A stretch of DNA of 35,791 bases. It comes from Pseudonocardia halophobica (GTDB taxonomy: Bacteria > Actinomycetota > Actinomycetes > Mycobacteriales > Pseudonocardiaceae). Every line of letters begins with the position of its first letter. The first letter of the stretch is position 1. The stretch spans positions 1 through 35,791 of the forward strand of contig NZ_BSFQ01000057.1 of assembly GCF_027922425.1 (NCBI RefSeq). The letters are read 5' to 3'. The notes beneath the pieces are model-generated. The model saw only the letters and a program-made list of their open reading frames with translations. It searched no databases and was not told where the DNA came from. The translations under genes and the position numbers were made by a program. Positions 15,394 through 23,034 of the stretch are shown piece after piece.

Positions 15394-17639
15394 CCGAGCC
15401 CGCGCTGCTGGCCGGCAGAAGGGTCGTCGAGATCGCAGCCCGGCCCGCGGGCGGCTACTGCGGACGGCTCCTTCTGCTGCTCGGCGCCGCCGTCACCCGG
15501 GTCGCGGTGCCGCAGGCGGTGGACTGCCCGCCGGAGCTGCTCGGCCTGTACGAGGTCGCCCTGCACCGGGGCAAGCGAATACTGCAGCCCGACGACGAGG
15601 GGCTCCCGGACGCGCTGGCCGCCGCGGACCTCGTCGTCGTCGACTCGGCCGAGGACGACGCCGCCGACGGGGCCGTCGTGGACCTGACGCAACGGCTGCT
15701 CACCCTCGCCCCGGACGCAGCCACGGTGGACATCGCCGACCTCCGCGAGGACCTCGGGGCCGCCGTCCCCGCCACCGCCTCGACCGCCGCCGCGGCGGCC
15801 GGGATGAGCTGGGGGATCGGCGACCCGGACCGCGAACCGTTGACGCTGCCCTACGACATCCCCGAGTACCTCACCGGTACCGAGGCCGCGGCGGCCGCGG
15901 CGCTCGCCCTGCTCGTGCGTGCTCTGGGCGGGCCCGCGCAGCGGTGGGACGTCACCACCGCGGACGTCCTGAGCTACTTCGTCGGCCAGATCGGCGCGAA
16001 CTTTCTCCCCTACGACCGGCCGTGGCACCGGGACGGCCCCCGCGCCTCGATGTCGGGCGGGTCCTACCCGGCCGCGATGTTCCCCTGTCGGGACGGCTGG
16101 GTGTCGATCATGTGCAGGATCCCGCGGGAGTACGCGGGCCTGGTCGCGGCCATGGGTGACCCGGACTGGAGCCGCCGGCCCGGCTTCGACGACCCGCGCG
16201 TCGTGGCGCGGCTGCACGCCGACGAGGTCGACCCGCACCTGATCGCCTGGACCTCGGCCCGGACCCGGGACGAGGTGTTCGCCGCGGGCCGCAAGCACGG
16301 GTTCCCGGTTGCGCCGGTCCTCACGATTGCGGAGGCGATGGAGCACGAGCAGTTCGCCCACCGGGGCTTCTTCGACACGATGCCGGACGGTACGGTCCTG
16401 CCGGGCAGCCCCTACCGGCTGACGGGCCCCGCCGCGTCGGGAGCGACCACGCCGTCGAGCTGGCCGCCCGCGACGATCGACCCCGCCGCCCCCCTGGCGG
16501 GCCTGCGAGTCCTGGACCTCTCCTGGGTCTGGTCGGGGCCGATGGTCACGGCCGCCCTCCGCGACCTGGGCGCCCAGGTGATCAAGATCGAGCACCGTGG
16601 CCGGGCGGATCCCGCCCGGCTGCGTGGCCGGGCGATCCGGGGCGGCGTGCCGGTCGACGGCCCCGAGCTCGAGGTCACGCCGTACTTCAACCAGATGAAC
16701 CACGGCAAGCGAAGCGTCGCCGTGGACATGGGGACCACCGAGGGTGCCATGTTGATCCGCCGGATCGCCGAGTCGGCGGACGTCGTCGTCGAGAACATGC
16801 GGCCGGGTGCGCTGGAACGCCGCGGCCTCGGCTATGCGGAGCTGTCGGGCGCGAACCCGGCGCTGGTCATGGTGTCCATGACCATGATGGGACAGACCGG
16901 GCCGTTGGCCGGGATCCGCGGGTACGCGCCGGTGATGTCCGGGCTCGCCGGGCTGGACTCGCTGGTCGGCTACGGACCGGACCGACTGATCGGCACGTTC
17001 AACCCCGCGCTCGGCGACCCGAACGGGGCGGGGCACGCGCTGGCGGCCGTCCTCGCCGGGCTCGCCGGGAGGGGGCGCGGCGGCACCGGCTGTCACATCG
17101 ATCTCGCCCAGGTCGAGGCGCTGCTCAGCATCATGCCCGTGCCGATCCTGCGCCGGCAGGTGAACGGAACCGTTCCGATCCCCGCGAACGGGCACTCGGC
17201 CTTTCACCCGCACGCCATCCTCCCCACTCGGGAAGCGGACGGCTGGGTGGCCGTCGCGGCCCGCACCGACCTGGAGCGGTCCGCTGTGGACGCGGTGGTC
17301 GGGGAGGAGGGGCTGGCGGCCTGGGTCGCGGGCCGGACCGCCGGGGACGCCGTGCAGGCCCTGCGGGCCGCGGGGGTACCCGCGGCCGAGGTGGCGGGGT
17401 ACACGGCGGCCGTCGCGGGCAAGCGGGCCGTGGCCCGCGGCGTCGCGACCACGGTGACCCACCCCTATCTGGGGGAGCAGCCCGTCGTCACGGTCCCGTG
17501 GAAGGCGGACGGACGCGGGTTCCCGGCCGCCGGCCCCGCTCCTCTGCTCGGTGCGGACACCGAGCCCGTGCTCACGGGGCTGCTCGGCCTCGGTCCGGCC
17601 GATCTCGCGGACCTGCGTGCACGCGGGATCGTCGAGTGA
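15390..17639 (+). CDS. Two-domain class III CoA-transferase (copy B)
   Basis: A 749-residue fusion of two CaiB-type halves and paralogue of the protein at 5511. The N half starts at LLAGRRVVEIAARP and has YLTGTEA where the catalytic Asp should be. The C half starts at LAGLRVLDLSWVWSG (residue 369) and keeps LGDPNG with D543. The GTG start overlaps the LLM-3 stop; although the frame stays open upstream, that part lies inside LLM-3. Its own stop overlaps the GTG of the hydrolase. The conserved loss of the first active site in both copies suggests a structural or regulatory role for the N half. Substrate unknown. Confidence 0.92.
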   Translation: MTEPALLAGRRVVEIAARPAGGYCGRLLLLLGAAVTRVAVPQAVDCPPELLGLYEVALHRGKRILQPDDEGLPDALAAADLVVVDSAEDDAADGAVVDLTQRLLTLAPDAATVDIADLREDLGAAVPATASTAAAAAGMSWGIGDPDREPLTLPYDIPEYLTGTEAAAAAALALLVRALGGPAQRWDVTTADVLSYFVGQIGANFLPYDRPWHRDGPRASMSGGSYPAAMFPCRDGWVSIMCRIPREYAGLVAAMGDPDWSRRPGFDDPRVVARLHADEVDPHLIAWTSARTRDEVFAAGRKHGFPVAPVLTIAEAMEHEQFAHRGFFDTMPDGTVLPGSPYRLTGPAASGATTPSSWPPATIDPAAPLAGLRVLDLSWVWSGPMVTAALRDLGAQVIKIEHRGRADPARLRGRAIRGGVPVDGPELEVTPYFNQMNHGKRSVAVDMGTTEGAMLIRRIAESADVVVENMRPGALERRGLGYAELSGANPALVMVSMTMMGQTGPLAGIRGYAPVMSGLAGLDSLVGYGPDRLIGTFNPALGDPNGAGHALAAVLAGLAGRGRGGTGCHIDLAQVEALLSIMPVPILRRQVNGTVPIPANGHSAFHPHAILPTREADGWVAVAARTDLERSAVDAVVGEEGLAAWVAGRTAGDAVQALRAAGVPAAEVAGYTAAVAGKRAVARGVATTVTHPYLGEQPVVTVPWKADGRGFPAAGPAPLLGADTEPVLTGLLGLGPADLADLRARGIVE

Positions 17640-18421
17640 CCGGCACCCTCGCCGTCCCCGGTGGCCCGGTCCTCGCCTACGAGGACGTCGGCGACGGCCC
17701 GCCGATCGTGTTCAGCCACGGCCTCTTCATGGACCGGACGATGTTCGCGCCGCAGGTGGAGGCGCTCTCGGCCGCTCACCGCTGCGTGACCTGGGACGAA
17801 CGCGGACACGGCGACACCGTGTGGAGCGGTCCCTTCGACTACTGGGACTCCGCCCGCGACCTGCTCGGGCTCCTGGACCACCTCGGCCTGGACCGCGTCG
17901 TGCACGTGGGGATGAGCCAGGGCGGGATCCTCGGTCAACGCGCGGCGGTCCTCGCTCCGCAGCGGTTCGCGGGCATCGTGCTCCTGGACACCCAGGCAGG
18001 CCCGACCCTGGCCGAAGGGGCCGCCCGGTTCACCGCACTGACGGAGCGCTGGGTGGACCACGGGCCGGACGAGCACACCCTGACATGGGTGGCCGACCTC
18101 ATCCTCGGCCCGGGCGTGGCCCACGAGCCGTGGAAGCGGCGCTGGCGCAGGGCGGACCCGGTGGGTCTGCGCGAGGCCGTGCGGACGCTCGTCTCGCGTG
18201 ACGACTTCACCGACCGGCTGGGCGAGATCACCCCGCCCGTCCTGGTGGTGCACGGGTCGGCGGACGCGTCGACGCCGCTGGACCGGGCCGAGGGCCTCGT
18301 CGCCGGAGTGGCGGACTCTCGCGGCCTGGTGGTCGTCGACGGTGCGCCGCACGCCGCGAATCTCAGCCATCCCCAGCAGGTCACCGAGGCGCTCGCCGCC
18401 TTCATGGCCGAGGTCTCTTGA
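17636..18421 (+). CDS. Alpha/beta-hydrolase
   Basis: A 261-residue alpha/beta-hydrolase with a complete triad: S94 in GMSQGG, D210 in VHGSADAST, and H239 in DGAPHAANLSHP. The oxyanion segment is FSHGLFMD (26-33). It resembles 3-oxoadipate enol-lactonase/haloperoxidase-type hydrolases. The GTG start overlaps the CoA-transferase stop, making it the third gene of the LLM-3 operon. An LLM enzyme that performs a Baeyer-Villiger-like oxidation would give an ester or lactone, and a hydrolase of this kind could open it; this is inference from gene order. Confidence 0.88.
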   Translation: MTGTLAVPGGPVLAYEDVGDGPPIVFSHGLFMDRTMFAPQVEALSAAHRCVTWDERGHGDTVWSGPFDYWDSARDLLGLLDHLGLDRVVHVGMSQGGILGQRAAVLAPQRFAGIVLLDTQAGPTLAEGAARFTALTERWVDHGPDEHTLTWVADLILGPGVAHEPWKRRWRRADPVGLREAVRTLVSRDDFTDRLGEITPPVLVVHGSADASTPLDRAEGLVAGVADSRGLVVVDGAPHAANLSHPQQVTEALAAFMAEVS

Positions 18422-18442
18422 ATCGGGCCCGCGTCCTGCGGC

Positions 18443-18467
18443 ATTCTTGGAGCCAATTTCGGATACT
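18443..18467 (+). promoter_or_regulatory. GntR-type box and -10 before the SnoaL/SDR operon
   Basis: TTGGAGCCAA (18447-18456) sits in ATTCTTGGAGCCAATTT and has the dyad form TTGG-NN-CCAA. GGATACT follows at 18461-18467 as a possible -10. It overlaps the start of the non-coding gap after the hydrolase gene. Confidence 0.55.
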
Positions 18468-18483
18468 GCATTGGAGGCGCATC

Positions 18484-18939
18484 GTGGACCACCTGCTCGC
18501 CGAGCTCGTGGCGCGCGGCGAGATCGCGGACCTCAAGAGTCGCTACCTGCGGGCGATGGACGAGAAGGACTGGGCCTGCCTGCGGGCGGTCCTGATCGAC
18601 GACGTCCGTCTCGACCATCCGCAGATCGGTGTGCGGACGGGCGTGGAGGCCGTCGTTGCGGCCGTGCGCGAGCGGATCGGCGACCGGTGCACCGTCCACC
18701 ACGGCCACAACGCCGAGATCGCGGTCATCGAGCCGGACGCGGCGGTGGGCAGCTGGTCGCTGCACAGCTTCTCGTTCGACCCGGCCGCCGGAGCGGCGAC
18801 CGGCATCACCGGCTTCGGGGTCTACCGGGACGCGTTCCGTCGCGTCGGCCGGACGTGGCTGATCGCCGAGATCACGCTGCGCCACCACTACAAGGGAGTC
18901 GCCTGGTCGCCAGGCGCCCCGGAGGGAGTACGACCATGA
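18484..18939 (+). CDS. SnoaL-like polyketide cyclase/NTF2-fold protein
   Basis: A 151-residue SnoaL-like protein. The pattern EIADLKSRYLRAMDEKDW (15-32) is the usual first helix, followed by VRLDHPQIGVRTG and the final strand WLIAEITLRHHYKG. This form is close to the SnoaL_4 type seen beside SDRs and ring dioxygenases. I choose GTG 18484 because GGAGG lies 6 bases upstream and the operator box sits just before it; the frame is open back to 18418. Its stop overlaps the ATG of the SDR. A small dehydratase or isomerase role is likely from the family; the substrate is unknown. Confidence 0.85.
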   Translation: MDHLLAELVARGEIADLKSRYLRAMDEKDWACLRAVLIDDVRLDHPQIGVRTGVEAVVAAVRERIGDRCTVHHGHNAEIAVIEPDAAVGSWSLHSFSFDPAAGAATGITGFGVYRDAFRRVGRTWLIAEITLRHHYKGVAWSPGAPEGVRP

Positions 18940-19676
18940 CCATCCTCGTTCTGGGCGGGTCCAAGGGGATCGGCCGGGGCATCGCGGAACGGTTCGCCGC
19001 GGATGGGGCGCACGTCCTGATCAACTACTCCAGCGACGACGCCGCGGCCACCGAGGCCGCCGCGGCCATCGAGGCCAAGGGCGGCAAGGCCACCCTGCTC
19101 AAGGGGGACCTCGGCACGGCCGAGGGGGTCACCGAGCTCGCGAGCGGGGTCCGGGACGCGACCGATCGACTGGACCAGATCGTGCACAGCGCGGTGCGGC
19201 CGCAGGCCGTCGCGCCGCTGGACATCGATCCGGCGGACTTCGACCGCGCCGTCCACGTGAACGCGACGTCGCTGCTCACCCTCACCCAGCAGCTGCGCAC
19301 ACTCCTGGTGGAGGGCTCGTCGATCTACTACATCTCCAGCCGCGGGTCCAAGCTCGCCGTGCCGAACTATGTGGCGATCGGCGCGCCGAAGGCTATGGCC
19401 GAGGCGCTGGTCCGCTACCTCGCCGTGGCACTCGCCCCGGACGGGATCCGCGTCAACACCGTCTCCTGCAGCGGGGTGCTCACCGACGCGATCCGGGCGA
19501 TCCGGCCGAACGCCGAGGAGCGGGCCGAGCGGATGGCTGCCAAGAGCCCGAGCGGCCGCAACGTCACCCCTGAGGACGTCGGGGCGATGGTGCACCACCT
19601 CGCCAGCCCGGACATGGCGATGGTCACCGGCCGGGAGTTCTTCATCGACGGCGGCATGTACATCACCACCGACTGA
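18936..19676 (+). CDS. SDR oxidoreductase, FabL/FabI-like (Y-x6-K)
   Basis: A 246-residue short-chain dehydrogenase. The NAD(P)-binding turn is LGGSKGIGRG (6-15). The active site is Y145 and K152 with six residues between them (YVAIGAPK) instead of the common three. This spacing is the mark of enoyl-ACP reductases FabI and FabL, and the sequence around it (ALVRYLAVALAPDGIRVN) looks most like the FabL type. It may thus reduce an enoyl thioester rather than oxidise an alcohol. It sits between a SnoaL-like and a NIPSNAP gene, overlapping the former by ATGA. A housekeeping FabL would not be expected inside a catabolic operon. Confidence 0.88.
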   Translation: MTILVLGGSKGIGRGIAERFAADGAHVLINYSSDDAAATEAAAAIEAKGGKATLLKGDLGTAEGVTELASGVRDATDRLDQIVHSAVRPQAVAPLDIDPADFDRAVHVNATSLLTLTQQLRTLLVEGSSIYYISSRGSKLAVPNYVAIGAPKAMAEALVRYLAVALAPDGIRVNTVSCSGVLTDAIRAIRPNAEERAERMAAKSPSGRNVTPEDVGAMVHHLASPDMAMVTGREFFIDGGMYITTD

Positions 19677-19699
19677 GTCCCCGACAGGAGCGATCGACG

Positions 19700-20017
19700 A
19701 TGATCCACGAGTTCCGCACCTACACCTGCAACCCGGGGAAGCTCCCCGACGAGATCGAACGGCTGCGCAAGGCCGCCACGGTCTTCTTCCCCCGCCACGG
19801 CATCAAGGTCCTCGGCTACTGGAGCGTGCTGGTCGGACCGGACAGCGGCCAGCTCCACTACATCATCGAGTGGGAGTCGATGGCCGAGCAGGAGGAGAAG
19901 TGGGGTGCCTTCCTTGCCGATCCCGAGTGGATCGCGGCGAAGGCGGACAGTGAGAAGGACGGCCCGCTGCTCGCCCGCGTGACGAACTCGCTGCTCAAGC
20001 CCCTGACGTTCGACTGA
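19700..20017 (+). CDS. NIPSNAP family protein
   Basis: A 105-residue protein with the NIPSNAP (ferredoxin-like) pattern: MIHEFRTYTC at the start, GYWSVLVGPDSGQLHYIIEW in the middle (about 39-58) and a W-x-AFLADPEW block. Bacterial members are small and often sit in catabolic operons; no reaction is known for most. AGGAG precedes the ATG. It follows the FabL-like SDR by 23 bases and ends the operon, with a strong hairpin directly after the stop. Confidence 0.88.
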   Translation: MIHEFRTYTCNPGKLPDEIERLRKAATVFFPRHGIKVLGYWSVLVGPDSGQLHYIIEWESMAEQEEKWGAFLADPEWIAAKADSEKDGPLLARVTNSLLKPLTFD

Positions 20018-20055
20018 CCCTCCGGGGGCGCCGTAAAGTCGGCGCCCCCGGAGGG
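20018..20055 (+). terminator. Terminator after the NIPSNAP gene
   Basis: CCCTCCGGGGGCGCC and GGCGCCCCCGGAGGG form a perfect 15-bp inverted repeat with the loop GTAAAGTC, beginning at the base after the stop codon. It has no T-tract, as is common in actinobacteria. A second short hairpin, GGGCTC-AGA-GAGCCC, follows at 20053-20067. Confidence 0.85.
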
Positions 20056-20081
20056 CTCAGAGAGCCCATGGCGTGTAGGTG

Positions 20082-21339
20082 TCAAGCGGCGGCGATGTTG
20101 TGGTGGTGCCAGGCGGTGGTCTCGTCGTAGAGAGTTCTGGTCTTGAGGCAGCCGTGCAGGATCCCGACGAGGCGGTTGCCGAGTTGGCGCAGCGCGGCGT
20201 GATGGCCGATCTTGCGAGCGCGCAGCGCGTCGTAGTAGGCGCGGGCACAGGGTGAGTTCCTCAGGGCGCAGAGCCCCACTGGTGGACGGCGTCGCCGAGG
20301 CGTTTGTTGCGGGCGTAGCGGGCCAACACCACGGTCCGGCGCCCGGAGGCGCGGGTGATCGGTGAGGTGCCGGCGTAGTTCTTGCGGGCCCGCGCGTCGC
20401 GCTAGCGGCGTGGGTCGTCTCCGAACTCGGCGAGCACCCGGCCCCGAGGACGACACCGAGGCCGGGTTGGCTGGTGTAGATCTCAGCGTCCGGGTGCCGG
20501 TCAAAACCCCTCGCCCAGCACCTCCTCCAGGGCCGGGAGCTGGGCGATGATCCCGGCCAGCAGCCGGATCTGCGTGCCCGCGACGGTGGCATAGGCCGAC
20601 TCCAGCACGGCGGTTGGCGCAGCGCCGGAGCCCGCAACACCGACTGGATCTGCTCGGCGCGGGCCTCGACGTCCCGACGACGGGCCCGCCTCAGGATCCC
20701 GACGATCTTCGACCGGGACAACCGGGCCGCCCGGTCCGGATCCAGGGCCCGCTCCAGCAGTTCCAACGCGTCCGGATCGGCCAGCTCGAGCTTCCCCGCC
20801 GCAAGCGCGTCCAGGGCGCCGGGGAAGTACTCGCGCAACGCCGCCCGCAGCCGCTGCAGATGCCGGGTCCGATTCCAGACCAGCGTCTGACGGGCCCGCG
20901 CGACCATCTTCAGCCCCTCCACCTGCGCGCTGTCCCCGGCGACCGGACGGTGGTGGTCCCGGTCGAGGCGCACGATCTCGGCCAGCACGTGCGCGTCCCC
21001 GGGATCGGACTTCGCCCCCGAGGTGGAGTGCCGCTCCCGATAACGCGCCACCGACATCGGGTTGATCGCGAACACCTGGTAGCCGGCCGCGACCAGCGCG
21101 GCGACCCACGGGCCGCGGTCGGTCTCGATCCCGACCACCACCGCCCCGGCCGCGGGCATCCCGGACTCCGGGTCGACCGCGTCGTCATCGAGGTGCTCGG
21201 CGAGCAGCTCGTGCAGCCGGGTCATCCCGGCCATGCCCTCGGGCAACCGGGCCCGGCCCAACCGTTTCCCGGTCTCGTCGAGGATCTCCACATCGTGGTG
21301 GTCCTCGGCCCAGTCATTGCCCACGAACAGCGTCACCAC
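20082..21339 (-). pseudogene. IS110-family transposase, frameshifted
   Basis: The N-terminal DEDD (RuvC-like) domain is intact: GNDWAEDHHDVEIL, VVGIETDRGPW and KSDPGDAHVLAE carry the acidic residues. The rest is recoverable only by changing frame. A break lies near 20609-20622, before the LESAYATVAGTQIRLLAGI segment. A fourth T on the coding strand at 20503-20506 shifts the frame after EVLGEGF. Another break lies near 20440 around LGARVLAEFGDDP. An in-frame TAG lies at 20404-20402, before RDARARKNYAG. A further shift near 20275 precedes YYDALRARKIGHHAAL. The C-terminal transposase_20 domain would hold the catalytic Ser in the TSPITRASG region. With about five lesions the enzyme is dead. The start is GTG 21339 with GAGAGG upstream. 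Confidence 0.85.
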
Positions 21340-21520
21340 TGCCTCTCGCGGCCCCCTTGACCATCCCTGCACGGCAGCGCGAACAGGCGCCCGCGGCCTG
21401 TGCTGATAGCGGCCAGCGGGTCAGCACCTCGTCGCCTGGGCCTCGAGCTCTAAGGTCAGATCGTGCGCCCGCTGGTCGTGAGCAGGCCGGACCGCTGATG
21501 GGATGACGGGCCCCGCCGCG
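21340..21520 (-). ncRNA. Possible bridge-RNA region of the IS110 remnant
   Basis: IS110-family elements are known to express a structured bridge RNA from the non-coding end upstream of the transposase. This non-coding stretch upstream of the broken transposase is where it would lie. I see GC-rich segments able to pair but cannot fold it reliably, so this is a positional guess only. Confidence 0.2.
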
Positions 21521-21589
21521 ACGGCTGTGTGTCGGCGGCAGTGGGCACTTGGCCATTCCGAGCCTGGCACACGGGCCCGGCAGATTTCA

Positions 21590-22909
21590 TTAGGCGGCGG
21601 GTTCCCGACTCGCGGACGACGGGGCCTCCGCCGGGAAGTGTCGGACGTTGCGAGCCACGAGCAGCACCGTGACGCTCACCGCGGCAGCCACGACCAGGTA
21701 GCCGGCGAGCAGCCAGGGCGACCCCCCGTTCGCGACGATCAGGAGCGACCCGATCGCCGGGAGGGTCGCACCGAAGAGCGCGCCCGCCGACTGGTAGCCG
21801 AGCGACAGGCCCGAGTAGCGCACCGACACGGGGAAGAGCTCGGCGAAGTAGCTGGCCTGCGCGCCGTACACACTGCCGTGCACCAGGCCCTGCGCCACGA
21901 TCAGTGCCAGGACCATCAGCGGCACGGATCCCGTGTGGATCATCAGGAAGAACGGGTAGGCCCACACGACCATCCCCGCCAGCCCCGCGACGTAGACGGG
22001 TCGTTGCCCGTAACGGTCGGCCAGCCCGCCGAAGAACGGGATCGTGACCGTCTCCACGGCGGCGCCGAGGGTCACGCCCAGGAGGATCGCGCCCGTCGCG
22101 AACCCGGCGTTCGCCGTGGCGTAGGACAGCACGAGGATCGTCGTGGCGTAGGACCACGTGTTGGGGGCGATGTGGGCGCCAAAGACCACCAGCACCTGGC
22201 GCCAGTGCGATCGCAGCACCTCGACGACCGGCGATCGCGCGGACTGGGTCGCCGTCGCCTTCGCGAGGTATTCGGGACTCTCCGTCACCCGCAGGCGGAT
22301 CAGCAGGCCGATGATCACCGGGACGAAACTCACGAGGAACGGGATCCGCCAGCCCCACGTCAGCAGCTGGTCCTCGGGCAACAGGGTGATCGGGTAGAAG
22401 ACGGCGGTACCGAGCACGAGGCCGAAGGCCACCCCCGAGTTCGGCACGCTGGCGTTCCGAGCCCTGCGCCCGGGCTCGGCGTGCTCGAGCGCCATGACGA
22501 CCGCGCCCCCGTACTCCGCCCCTGCCGCCAGACCCTGCAGGACTCGGCAGAGCACCAGCAGCACAGGGGCCCAGACGCCGATCGTCGCGGCGGTCGGCAG
22601 GACACCGACGGCCATCGTCGCCACGCCCATGAGGATCAGGGAGGCGACCAGCATCCCCTTGCGGCCGAGACGGTCGCCGAAGTGGCCTGCGACGAGACCC
22701 CCGAGGGGGCGGCCGACCCATCCCGTCGCCAGGGTGACGAACGCCAGGATCGTGCCGGTCGTGGGGTCGAGGTCCGGGAAGAACAGCTTCCCGAAGATCA
22801 GTGCCGCCGCGTTCCCGTAAACGTAGAAGTCGTAGAACTCCACGGCGGTGCCGACGAAGGTGGCGGCGGCCACCCGTCGAGGTTGCCGCCGAGCGGTGGG
22901 TGAGCCCAT
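21590..22909 (-). CDS. MFS transporter, metabolite:H+ symporter (MHS) type
   Basis: A 439-residue inner-membrane transporter with about 12 predicted membrane helices. AAATFVGTAVEFYDFYVYG (residues about 14-32) is the typical first helix of the MHS subfamily (shikimate/proline/alpha-ketoglutarate permease relatives). GHFGDRLGRKGML is the loop 2-3 signature. Helices such as VIIGLLIRL and VLALIVAQGLVHG are evident. It probably imports an organic acid for the surrounding pathways. I start it at 22909, with AGAGGGG upstream, rather than at 22930, which falls inside the operator dyad. It is divergent from the SDR pair at 23035 and shares its control region. Confidence 0.9.
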   Translation of the reverse strand: MGSPTARRQPRRVAAATFVGTAVEFYDFYVYGNAAALIFGKLFFPDLDPTTGTILAFVTLATGWVGRPLGGLVAGHFGDRLGRKGMLVASLILMGVATMAVGVLPTAATIGVWAPVLLVLCRVLQGLAAGAEYGGAVVMALEHAEPGRRARNASVPNSGVAFGLVLGTAVFYPITLLPEDQLLTWGWRIPFLVSFVPVIIGLLIRLRVTESPEYLAKATATQSARSPVVEVLRSHWRQVLVVFGAHIAPNTWSYATTILVLSYATANAGFATGAILLGVTLGAAVETVTIPFFGGLADRYGQRPVYVAGLAGMVVWAYPFFLMIHTGSVPLMVLALIVAQGLVHGSVYGAQASYFAELFPVSVRYSGLSLGYQSAGALFGATLPAIGSLLIVANGGSPWLLAGYLVVAAAVSVTVLLVARNVRHFPAEAPSSASREPAA

Positions 22910-22920
22910 GTCGCCCCTCT

Positions 22921-22943
22921 CTGGCTCCATTGTTGGAGCCCAG
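22921..22943. promoter_or_regulatory. GntR-type dyad between MFS and SDR genes
   Basis: GGCTCCA-TTGT-TGGAGCC (22923-22940) is a perfect 7-bp inverted repeat. Its right part, TTGGAGCCCA, is one base from the TTGGAGCCAA box. A weaker copy, TCGGAGCCAG, lies at 22985-22994. Together with the TetR-type site at 23015 they put two operator families in one divergent promoter region. Confidence 0.55.
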
Positions 22944-22998
22944 CGGCGACCAGTGAACGGCGCAACGGTGCCGGTGTCAACGGATCGGAGCCAGGATA

Positions 22999-23026
22999 GT
23001 TGACAATGTGGCGACCGACTGGTCGG
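22999..23026 (+). promoter_or_regulatory. TTGACA box and TetR-type operator before the SDR pair
   Basis: GTTGACAAT (22999-23007) repeats the sequence found before LLM-3 and includes a consensus -35. CCGACTGGTCGG (23015-23026) has both TetR-type half-sites with an asymmetric centre. The operator lies just upstream of the chosen ATG at 23035. Confidence 0.5.
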
Positions 23027-23034
23027 GTGAGCAC

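Larger units (their letters stand above)
20070..21540 (-). mobile_element. Decayed IS110-family insertion sequence
   Basis: The element is defined by its broken transposase (20082-21339) plus non-coding flanks. IS110 elements lack clear terminal inverted repeats, so both ends are approximate. It is inserted between the terminator of the NIPSNAP operon and the 3' end of the MFS gene and seems to disrupt neither. Confidence 0.5.

Noticed and set aside
15231..17462. Minus-strand open frame of over 740 codons
   Set aside because: Antisense shadow of the second two-domain CoA-transferase.
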